Origin: Phycisphaerae bacterium
Lineage (GTDB): Bacteria; Planctomycetota; Phycisphaerae; Sedimentisphaerales; SM23-30
DNA length: 11,126 nt
Direction: 5' to 3'
Assembly: GCA_021736565.1 (NCBI GenBank)
Contig: JAIPFO010000086.1
Location: forward strand, 1-11,126
Shown piece by piece: positions 5,322 through 11,126 of this stretch. The notes under the pieces are model-generated. The model searched no databases. It was not told the DNA's origin and saw nothing but the letters and a program-made list of their open reading frames with translations. Both the position numbers and the translations under genes were made by a program. Positions within the stretch are counted from its first letter, which is position 1; every line of letters begins with the position of its first letter.

Positions 5322-7028
5322 ATGTCCAAAAGTATCCTGATGTTAAAAGGTAAGTCTGGTTCGATCGATGACCACTGGCTGGCACTCCTGAAACCTCATT
5401 TCAATGTGACCATTCTGGATACGAGTGAGCATATTCATGCCTCATTTAACCCGGATGATTTTGGCGCCATTTTAATATCCCCCGACGGTTTTCTGAAACT
5501 CCAGAAAAATTCAAATCACAAACAGGCCGTTGATATTCTCAATAACATTGATGAAGGGGTCTGTATCGCCAATCAAGATGGCATGGTTCTCTGGGCCAAC
5601 CGAAAAATGGATGATTTTTTCGACCTGGTCAAAGATGCGGTCTCTGAACGCAGTCAGAAGGCCTTTGGCTACTTTACCCGGAAATTCAAGACTCACCCGT
5701 CATCCGGGCCTCCTGTCGGCAAAAACGGTCTGTTTGATGATAAAAACTTACGTCCAAGAAAATATTCATATACAGACGAAGAGACGAATCGCTATTTTGA
5801 GATCATCATTACGCCGATGTTTGATGCCGAAGGGCATTTTATCCAGGTTGCCACGGTTGTACGCGAGGCCACTTCCAGTCGAAGGCTTCAGCAGCGAATT
5901 GATGCGATAGACAAGGCCGGTAGTGAGCTGGTGCGACTGGAGGCGGAAAATTTTAATACGCTGACGGTTGAGAAGCGTATCCAGCTATTACAGGATAAAA
6001 TTATCCGCTATGCCACCCGCCTGCTCCATTTCGATAGATTCGTGGTCCGTCTCCTGCATCGTAAAACCAACCAGCTTGAAGTTTTATTCGGTGTGGACCT
6101 TCCAGGGGATATGGACGCGGAGGTATTTGTCGGTATTGAAAACAACGGCATAACGGGGTATGTTGCGGCCACCGGGAGGAGCTACATTTGCAATGATCCG
6201 TCCAGTGACCCTCATTATATCCCTGGTATGGATGGGGCCTGTTCCACCCTGACTGTTCCTTTAAGACTGCACGATAAAATCATAGGGACGATTAACGTTG
6301 AAAGCCAAAAGAGGAGTGCTTTTAGTGAAGAAGACCGTCAAATGGCAGAAATATTTGGTCGTTATATCGCTATAGCGGTCAATATTCTCGATTTAATGGT
6401 CGTTGAGCGTCATCATACAACCGGACAGGCCGCCAACGATCTAAACCGTCAGATATCCGACCCATTGAGCAATATCATAAATGACGTCTCGACCCTTCTG
6501 GAAGATTATATTGGCCACGATGATATTCGCCATCGGCTCCAGGCGGTTATCAGTAATGCCGATTCAATAAAAAATGCAATGAAAGACGTAAAGGAAGGCC
6601 CAAAGGGTATTTGTGACATTCGAAGCCATGGCGCGGTTAATGTCAAGCCAGGATTTGTGGATAAACGTTTGCTGATCGTTGATGACGAAGAATTCATTCG
6701 TCAAACCATCGCCGATGTCGTACGGGACTACGGTTGTATCGCTGACATTGCACGGGATGGTCGAGAAGCGATATCGCTTATTGGGCAAAAAAGATATGAT
6801 CTGGTCATTTCAGATATAAAAATGCCCTATGCCACGGGGTATGAGGTCTTTTTGGCTACCAGGAAAATGGATGAATCGATCCCGGTTATCTTGATGACTG
6901 CTTTTGGTTATGACCCCGACCATTCGATAGTACGGGCCAACCGTGAAGGGTTAAACGCTGTGTTGTCCAAACCATTCAAGGTGGACCAGTTGATTCACGA
7001 AATTCAAAAGGCCTTAAAGGTTGAGTGA
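5322..7028 (+). CDS. PAS-GAF sensor with degenerate HisKA-like segment and C-terminal receiver domain
   Basis: Cytoplasmic signalling protein of 568 residues from ATG 5322. Domains in order: a receiver-like N-terminal segment (about 2-64, without a clear phospho-Asp); a PAS domain (about 68-182, LNNIDEGVCIANQDGMVLWANR); a linker helix; a GAF domain (about 208-360, ending IIGTINVESQKRSAFSEEDRQMAEIFG); a helical stretch like the HisKA dimerisation helix (about 370-424, DPLSNIINDVSTLLED); and a receiver (about 448-568) with Asp454/Asp455, phospho-acceptor Asp498 (VISDIKMP), Thr526 and Lys550. Aligning DPL with the usual HELRTPL places Arg376 where the phospho-His should be, and there is no ATPase domain. 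It cannot be a normal histidine kinase and is probably phosphorylated by another kinase. The start 5322 has AGGA 9 nt upstream and begins at the domain edge; ATG 5274, in frame, would add 16 residues. It is followed almost at once by a Clp_N gene, suggesting a shared role. Confidence 0.85.
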   Translation: MSKSILMLKGKSGSIDDHWLALLKPHFNVTILDTSEHIHASFNPDDFGAILISPDGFLKLQKNSNHKQAVDILNNIDEGVCIANQDGMVLWANRKMDDFFDLVKDAVSERSQKAFGYFTRKFKTHPSSGPPVGKNGLFDDKNLRPRKYSYTDEETNRYFEIIITPMFDAEGHFIQVATVVREATSSRRLQQRIDAIDKAGSELVRLEAENFNTLTVEKRIQLLQDKIIRYATRLLHFDRFVVRLLHRKTNQLEVLFGVDLPGDMDAEVFVGIENNGITGYVAATGRSYICNDPSSDPHYIPGMDGACSTLTVPLRLHDKIIGTINVESQKRSAFSEEDRQMAEIFGRYIAIAVNILDLMVVERHHTTGQAANDLNRQISDPLSNIINDVSTLLEDYIGHDDIRHRLQAVISNADSIKNAMKDVKEGPKGICDIRSHGAVNVKPGFVDKRLLIVDDEEFIRQTIADVVRDYGCIADIARDGREAISLIGQKRYDLVISDIKMPYATGYEVFLATRKMDESIPVILMTAFGYDPDHSIVRANREGLNAVLSKPFKVDQLIHEIQKALKVE

Positions 7029-7051
7029 CCGGGGATGGAAATCTGATAGTT

Positions 7052-7513
7052 ATGTTTCAATATATTTCACAAACTGCTAAGGATGTTTTAAAGCTGGCAC
7101 AGGGCATGGCGATTGAGTCAGGTCAGGAATTTGTTACGCCGGAGCATATACTCATGGCCATTCTCTCACACGGTTTGGGGATTGGGGCCCAAACGTTGCA
7201 ATATTATTCGATAACCCTTCCGGCAGTACAGGACCAGATCCGGCAACAGTCAGCAAACCGTCGGGTTAAGACCTGGGTAATGGGCCTACCGGATGGCTCT
7301 CCTAATTTCAGTCCTATTATTGCCAATGCATTTGAAGAGGCAGAGAAATTCAAAGATCCTAAAGTTGGTACTGAGTATCTTCTCTTGGGTATTCTCAAGG
7401 AGAAGAATTGTCTTGCTGAAAAGGCCCTGACGAATATGGGGGTTACAATTAACGGATTTAGAGAGAAAGTCTCAGCGATGCAGGGCCGTCCAAAATTTAA
7501 AGTTTCGTATTAG
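7052..7513 (+). CDS. Stand-alone Clp N-terminal (Clp_N) double-repeat protein
   Basis: A 153-residue protein made only of the two Clp_N repeats found at the front of ClpA/ClpB/ClpC unfoldases, where they bind substrates and adaptors. Repeat one starts FQYISQTAKDVLKLAQGMA and has TPEHILMAIL (29-38); repeat two has ANAFEEAEKF and GTEYLLLGILKEKNCLAEKAL (about 91-127). No Walker motifs or AAA+ module follow, so it is not an unfoldase. It could be an adaptor, or a protein that shields or competes with ClpC for substrates; that is inference. Start 7052 was chosen because family proteins begin at MFxxF/Y; a GTG at 7025, overlapping the preceding stop as GTGA, would add nine residues and couple translation to the receiver gene. 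No clear hairpin terminator follows, though A/T runs do. Confidence 0.85.
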   Translation: MFQYISQTAKDVLKLAQGMAIESGQEFVTPEHILMAILSHGLGIGAQTLQYYSITLPAVQDQIRQQSANRRVKTWVMGLPDGSPNFSPIIANAFEEAEKFKDPKVGTEYLLLGILKEKNCLAEKALTNMGVTINGFREKVSAMQGRPKFKVSY

Positions 7514-7579
7514 CGTTTTTTTTCGGTTTTTCAGCGTGTTATTTTATTTTACTCCGCGCTTAAAAAAAATCATAAGTTA

Positions 7580-7622
7580 TTGTAAAAAAAAGACCTATGT
7601 TTTTTATTTTTCAGAAAGCGTC
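7580..7622 (+). repeat. Imperfect 43-nt direct repeat, copy 1
   Basis: TTGT, A8, GACC...TATTTTTCAGAAAGCGTC. The second copy lies 131 nt downstream at 7711-7753. They share (T)GT plus an A-run plus GAC plus CTAT, a T-rich middle and the exact 9-mer GAAAGCGTC, with several substitutions and small gaps. Confidence 0.4.
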
Positions 7623-7710
7623 CTCATGAAAGCCCTGGTGGTCATTGAATTTGGAGATCGGTAATTATTTGGCATCAGGCAGGGGGGTACTATATTGTCC
7701 TGGAAAATTT

Positions 7711-7753
7711 GTGTAAAAAAGACTCTATTTTCTAATATTTTCTTGAAAGCGTC
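7711..7753 (+). repeat. Imperfect 43-nt direct repeat, copy 2
   Basis: GTGT, A6, GACTCTATTTTC...TATTTTCTTGAAAGCGTC, matching 7580-7622 in order and length. The copy is followed by a further GCGTTTCAAAGCG that partly repeats the same 3' motif in inverted and direct form. Confidence 0.4.
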
Positions 7754-7982
7754 GCGTTTCAAAGCGTTTTTAGTAATTTCACTGGAAATAAGATTAGAAA
7801 TTTGTTAGACTCATGAAGTATTGTAGAGATACTGCATAATAAGAAGTACCCGCTAGTTGACCACACAAGCTGACCTGCTAACACAAAAGATGAACCACCG
7901 CGTGACTGCGTGACCGGCAAGAGAATCGCTTGCACGATGCTGTGACGTTAAAAAAACCTTATATCGCACAGGATAAATAACT

Positions 7983-10469
7983 ATGGGCAAAACTGCCAAA
8001 ATTGCATGGGGAATTGATATAGGAAACTGCGCTTTAAAAGCCATGAAGGTGGCGGTTTCTGGTGACGAGATCGAATTGCTGGACTTTGCGGTGATCGACC
8101 ACGCCAAAATTCTATCTCAACCGGATATAACCGCGGAGGAGCGAAAAGAACTTATTGCCAAGGCCCTGGATTCTTTTTTAGATCATCATGACATTGGTAA
8201 ATGCAAAATTGTCGTTTCTGTTCCGGGCCAGAGCAGTTTTGCGCGTTTTGTTAAATTACCGCCCGTCGAAGCCAAGCGGATTCCGGAGTTGGTCCGTTAC
8301 GAAGCGATTCAGCAAATTCCATTTGATATTGATGACGTGGAGTGGGATTGGCAGATATTCCAGGAGCAGGATTCTCCGGAATTGGAAGTGGGGATATTTG
8401 CGATACGAAACGACCTGGTGAATAAAGCCCTTCAGCCATTTGCTGATGCCAAGACGATGATCCATATGGTTCAAATGGCGCCGATGGCCTTATTTAATTT
8501 TCTCCGATACGATCAAAAGGAATTGCAGGAAACCGCCGGTTCGGAGGCGATCATTACCCTTGATATTGGTGCTGAAAACACGGATTTGGTGATTGCCGAT
8601 GGTATTCGTGTCTGGCAGCGAAGTATTCCTATCGGCGGCAATCAGTTTACCGCGGCGGTCAAAAAAGCGTTCAAGCTGAGTTTTACGAAGGCCGAGACGA
8701 TCAAGCGATCGGCCAATACCAGCAAATATGCGCGGCAGATATTCCAGGCGATGCGTCCGGTCTTTGCCGATCTGGCCGCTGAGATACAGCGGTCTCTGGG
8801 GTTTTACAGTAGTAGTAATCGCAATGTACAATACCGCGAGGTGATTGCCATGGGAAGTGCCATGAAGCTTCCCGGGTTAATCAAATTCTTGCAACAGAGC
8901 CTTTCGCTACCGGTCAAACGGCTGGGTAATTTTGAATCTCTTGAGCTGTCACCGGAGATCTCGGTAGCCGATTTCACCGCTCATCTTCCTTCCCTGAGTG
9001 TTGCCTATGGCCTGGCGATCCAGGGGGTCGGTCAGGGTGTTATTTCCAGCAACCTGCTGCCTCGCGAAATTGTTCGTCAAACTCAATGGAAACGGAAAAA
9101 GATCATGGTTCTTGCCGCTTGTGCGGCATTTGTACTGGCGGGCGGGTTGTCCTTTTTATCGGCGCTTTCGGACCAGAGTGCTGTGACTGATGCCGGCCCT
9201 GACCTTGCTCAAGTCAAAGCGGACAGCGGGAAGATAAGAGCCCAAAGAAGTCAAAAGTCGAAACTTGAAGACCTCGTTAAGGATTATATAAAAAAACGTG
9301 ATGACGTGATGACCTATTACCGCTCACGTGATATTCCGCTCTCACTTTTCCAGGCGGTTCATGAATGTGTGCCGAATCTCATCAATAATCCTTCAATGAG
9401 CCAACTCTATACGGATTATAACAACGGTGATAGTAAAGGGGTCGTCAGGATCCCTCGCAGTGACCGTGAGCAGGTTTTCATTACCAGTCTGGATTTAATT
9501 TACACCGATGACCTCAATAAAAGTTTTGATCAGATCATTCAAGAAAATGAGGCGATCAGTGGAGCAAGCCGAAAGCCCCAAGGCGGGGGTGGCGGGATGA
9601 TGGGGCCCGGGATGATGGGGCCCGGGATGATGGGCCCGGGGATGATGGGCCCGGGAATGATGGGCCCAGGGATGATGGGCCCGGGGATGATGGGCCCAGG
9701 GATGATGGGGCCAGGGATGATGGGCCCGGGGATGATGGGCCCGGGGATGGGCCCGGGGATGATGGGCCCGGGTTCGGGCGGTGGTGCTCCAGCGACCACG
9801 GCACCGGCTGCAAATAAAAAGACGCCGGGATTTGTCGTAATGTTAGCGGGTTATACACCTCACAAAGCCGGGCTTGGTTTTCTGAACCCACCCGAAGAAA
9901 AAGTGGGTTTAACCCGGGCCAAATGGGGTCTCTACAATCGTTTGCGTTACCTGGGTAAAACCGCCGGGCAGATCTATCAGGAGAAAGACGCTAAGGCGAA
10001 AAAAAATAAGCAGCCGCCGCCTAAATTTACAAAGCCCCAAGCGGGAATTGAGGAGGATATTCAGGTTAAAGGAGATGCGATCGCCAAGGGGCTTCCTTTT
10101 GAGACCTATATTGGCGAGGGGGACTTGAAGCTCTTTTTTGACGATACACGAAATGGGCCGGTATCCACACGCGGTATGGATCCAGAACAACCGCTTCACC
10201 TGGGCGTCTACCGTAAGGAGGAGGCCCCCAAGCCTGTCCCCGGACGCGGTGGTGCCTATGGTATGATGGGTGGCGTTGGCGGGGGCGGCGTGAACCGCGC
10301 GACGGTGCAAGACTTACCGGAGCTTCTGGATTCTTTTACGATGGAAACCATGAGTGAGTGTTATGTGAAAGATGAGAATGGTGGCGTGAAATTTGAGGGT
10401 GGCAAACCTCTTGTCCAGCAGCATGACTCGTGGTTTCGAGTGAACTTCAAAGTGAAAATGAAAAAGTAA
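7983..10469 (+). CDS. pilM: PilM-PilN fusion-type pilus assembly protein with a Met/Gly/Pro repeat
   Basis: An 828-residue protein; PilM alone is usually about 350. Residues 4-350 are the actin-like PilM ATPase-fold domain of the type IV pilus (or GspL-like) inner-membrane platform: WGIDIGNCALKAM (9-21, phosphate 1), FVKLPPVE and YEAIQQIPF (89-114), ITLDIGAENTDLVIADG (191-207, phosphate 2) and AMGSAMKLPG (289-298, adenosine). Residues 355-396 look like the start of PilN: SSNLLPREIVRQ, whose NLLP matches the INLLP motif by which PilN binds PilM, then basic residues and one membrane helix (374-396). A coiled coil (about 405-445) and a PilN-like periplasmic region follow. Residues 539-597 are MMGPG repeats, then about 230 residues ending in beta-type sequence, with GMMGGVGGGGV at 760-770. 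Start ATG 7983 has AGGA 9 nt upstream. The next gene is PilO-like. The fold of the residues after 600 is unrecognised. Confidence 0.85.
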   Translation: MGKTAKIAWGIDIGNCALKAMKVAVSGDEIELLDFAVIDHAKILSQPDITAEERKELIAKALDSFLDHHDIGKCKIVVSVPGQSSFARFVKLPPVEAKRIPELVRYEAIQQIPFDIDDVEWDWQIFQEQDSPELEVGIFAIRNDLVNKALQPFADAKTMIHMVQMAPMALFNFLRYDQKELQETAGSEAIITLDIGAENTDLVIADGIRVWQRSIPIGGNQFTAAVKKAFKLSFTKAETIKRSANTSKYARQIFQAMRPVFADLAAEIQRSLGFYSSSNRNVQYREVIAMGSAMKLPGLIKFLQQSLSLPVKRLGNFESLELSPEISVADFTAHLPSLSVAYGLAIQGVGQGVISSNLLPREIVRQTQWKRKKIMVLAACAAFVLAGGLSFLSALSDQSAVTDAGPDLAQVKADSGKIRAQRSQKSKLEDLVKDYIKKRDDVMTYYRSRDIPLSLFQAVHECVPNLINNPSMSQLYTDYNNGDSKGVVRIPRSDREQVFITSLDLIYTDDLNKSFDQIIQENEAISGASRKPQGGGGGMMGPGMMGPGMMGPGMMGPGMMGPGMMGPGMMGPGMMGPGMMGPGMMGPGMGPGMMGPGSGGGAPATTAPAANKKTPGFVVMLAGYTPHKAGLGFLNPPEEKVGLTRAKWGLYNRLRYLGKTAGQIYQEKDAKAKKNKQPPPKFTKPQAGIEEDIQVKGDAIAKGLPFETYIGEGDLKLFFDDTRNGPVSTRGMDPEQPLHLGVYRKEEAPKPVPGRGGAYGMMGGVGGGGVNRATVQDLPELLDSFTMETMSECYVKDENGGVKFEGGKPLVQQHDSWFRVNFKVKMKK
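9597..9773 (+). repeat. 15-bp coding minisatellite, (Met-Met-Gly-Pro-Gly)n
   Basis: Eleven 15-bp units of the form ATGATGGGSCCMGGR plus one 12-bp unit (9747-9758, Met-Gly-Pro-Gly), in frame in the pilM-like gene. Units differ only by synonymous changes (GGG/GGC, CCC/CCA, GGG/GGA). Being a multiple of three, gain or loss of units would change length without shifting frame. The region is much richer in G+C than its surroundings. Confidence 0.95.
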
Positions 10470-10499
10470 TTGTCAGCAGGATAATTGCGTTAAACAAGA

Positions 10500-10554
10500 T
10501 TCCCGCCTTAAAAGTGGAAATTATATTTCAAAGCCTCTTTTAAACAAGCGGGAA
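10500..10554 (+). promoter_or_regulatory. Large stem-loop between the pilM-like and pilO-like genes
   Basis: TTCCCGC (10500-10506) pairs with GCGGGAA (10548-10554) and, inside it, TTAAAAG (10508-10514) pairs with CTTTTAA (10537-10543); a third small stem GAAAT/ATTTC (10517-10529) caps it. It occupies much of the 135-nt gap. There is no T-run after it, so it is more likely an mRNA-processing, stability or attenuation element than a plain terminator. Confidence 0.5.
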
Positions 10555-10574
10555 ATGAGCTTCAAAAATACTGA

Positions 10575-10588
10575 TGACGCTGGCGTCA
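10575..10588. promoter_or_regulatory. Near-perfect palindrome TGACGCTGGCGTCA
   Basis: Two 6-bp arms (TGACGC/GCGTCA) with a 2-bp spacer, just before the ribosome-binding site AAGG (10592-10595) of the next gene. It could bind a dimeric regulator or form a short hairpin near the start codon; chance is possible. Confidence 0.3.
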
Positions 10589-10604
10589 AACAAGGCCTTC
10601 ATTT

Positions 10605-11126
10605 ATGAAAAATATACTTGAGATACTAAAGAAGAACGTTTTCTGGATTCTATGCGGCGTGGTTTTCCTGGTGAGCATGGGGCTGTTTGTTTCGGCCATG
10701 CTGAACGCGTCGGAAAACCAGAAGAAATTTGACGAGATAAAAAAACAATATGATGAGGCTCAGCGACTGGAGGGGGAAGTTGTTTCCAATATCGAGCTTC
10801 AGCTTCTTGAGTCCAATGCAAATAAGGCCAGTATGGACTATAAGGCCGCCATGGCCCTTGCGATGAAAACATCCAGCCGTCCTTTATTGCATGAAAGAGT
10901 TTTTCCGTCAGCTCCCCCGGCGTCCAGTGCATTATACTATCAGGAATTTGCACAGTCTTATTGTGACTCTATAAAAGAGATGATGCTTTTTCTAAATGGT
11001 GGTGACCGTCCCAGCTCCCAGGAAGAAATGAAGAAACAGGAAGAGTACACGAAAAATGCCAGTACGACCGGGCGTGGCGCAGGGGGGGGGTATGACATGG
11101 GCATGGGTGGCATGATGCCGGGCATG
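10605..11126 (+). CDS. PilO-like membrane protein, N-terminal part (runs off the window)
   Basis: An open frame of 174 codons from ATG 10605 to the window edge without a stop, with AAGG 9 nt before the ATG. Residues 1-10 are short and basic, 11-33 form one membrane helix (VFWILCGVVFLVSMGLFVSAML), and 38-75 form a charged coiled coil (ENQKKFDEIKKQYDEAQRLEGE). This bitopic layout, together with its place directly after the PilM-PilN-type gene, fits PilO or a related alignment-platform protein; sequence similarity alone is not enough to be sure. From residue 155 the chain becomes Gly/Met-rich (GRGAGGGYDMGMGGMMPGM at the edge), like the repeat in the preceding gene. A run of nine G (11082-11090) encodes Gly160-162 and could slip, shifting the frame. 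Confidence 0.7.
   Translation, partial: MKNILEILKKNVFWILCGVVFLVSMGLFVSAMLNASENQKKFDEIKKQYDEAQRLEGEVVSNIELQLLESNANKASMDYKAAMALAMKTSSRPLLHERVFPSAPPASSALYYQEFAQSYCDSIKEMMLFLNGGDRPSSQEEMKKQEEYTKNASTTGRGAGGGYDMGMGGMMPGM

Larger units (their letters stand above)
7514..7982. other. A/T-rich gap before the pilM-like gene
   Basis: No convincing gene. It holds poly-A and poly-T runs, the imperfect 43-nt direct repeat listed separately, the inverted repeat TTGAAA/TTTCAA (7743-7762), a 12-codon frame (7626-7664) with no ribosome-binding site, the tandem heptamers GCGTGAC (7900-7906 and 7908-7914) and the small hairpin GCAAG/CTTGC (7917-7932). The ribosome-binding site of the next gene is AGGA at 7970-7973. 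The promoter of the pilus genes is probably here, but no clear -35/-10 pair stands out. Confidence 0.45.

Noticed and set aside
7626..7664. 12-codon frame MKALVVIEFGDR before the pilus genes
   Set aside because: It has no ribosome-binding site and no features of an attenuator leader peptide.
9539..9891. Minus-strand proline/glycine-rich open frames (IIPGP and SSPGP repeats)
   Set aside because: They are the antisense reading of the coding minisatellite; a 15-bp repeat without stops opens several frames. No ribosome-binding site supports them and the plus-strand protein is clearly real.

Overview
The window looks like bacterial chromosome of moderate G+C, with A/T-rich intergenic gaps and Shine-Dalgarno sites (AGGA/GGAGG) often about 9 nt before the start codon. 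The gene set is a PD40-propeller lipoprotein, a CsgG/LpoB-like lipoprotein, a XerC/D recombinase, a PAS-GAF-receiver protein, a stand-alone Clp_N protein and PilM/PilN/PilO-type pilus proteins. Together with the style of the small hypothetical protein this suggests a Planctomycetota-type (Phycisphaerae-like) bacterium. That taxonomic call is inference from protein style, not from a marker gene.

Layout. 1-136: the end of an IS3-family insertion sequence pointing out of the window, of which only the first 13 codons of OrfA are visible. 137-881: A/T-rich, mostly non-coding, with a strong orphan rho-independent terminator (222-255), several inverted repeats and a leader before the first gene. 882-2929: two consecutive lipoprotein genes. 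3081-3395: a small unrecognised acidic protein preceded by two perfect hairpins. 3688-4743: a XerC/D-type tyrosine recombinase with all catalytic residues and an unusual Ser/Ala-rich insertion. 4744-5321: a hairpin-rich gap with a good terminator at 4877-4923. 5322-7513: a signalling pair, namely a PAS-GAF-receiver protein with a degenerate, kinase-less HisKA-like segment, followed closely by a Clp N-terminal-domain protein. 7514-7982: an A/T-rich gap with an imperfect 43-nt direct repeat. 7983 to the window end: an apparent PilM-PilN fusion carrying a (Met-Met-Gly-Pro-Gly) minisatellite, then the beginning of a PilO-like membrane protein that ends, at the window edge, in its own Met/Gly-rich stretch.

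All genes from 882 onward are on the + strand, but terminators and long gaps split them into at least three or four transcription units. The clearest functional group is the right-hand one: the PilM/PilN/PilO-like proteins would form the inner-membrane alignment platform of a type IV pilus or type II secretion-like machine. The most unusual features are the PilM-PilN fusion, the Met/Gly/Pro-rich tracts in two adjacent platform genes, G9 and C9 homopolymers inside two coding sequences, and the degenerate kinase/receiver protein adjoining a lone Clp_N protein. No CRISPR array, rRNA or tRNA was seen.
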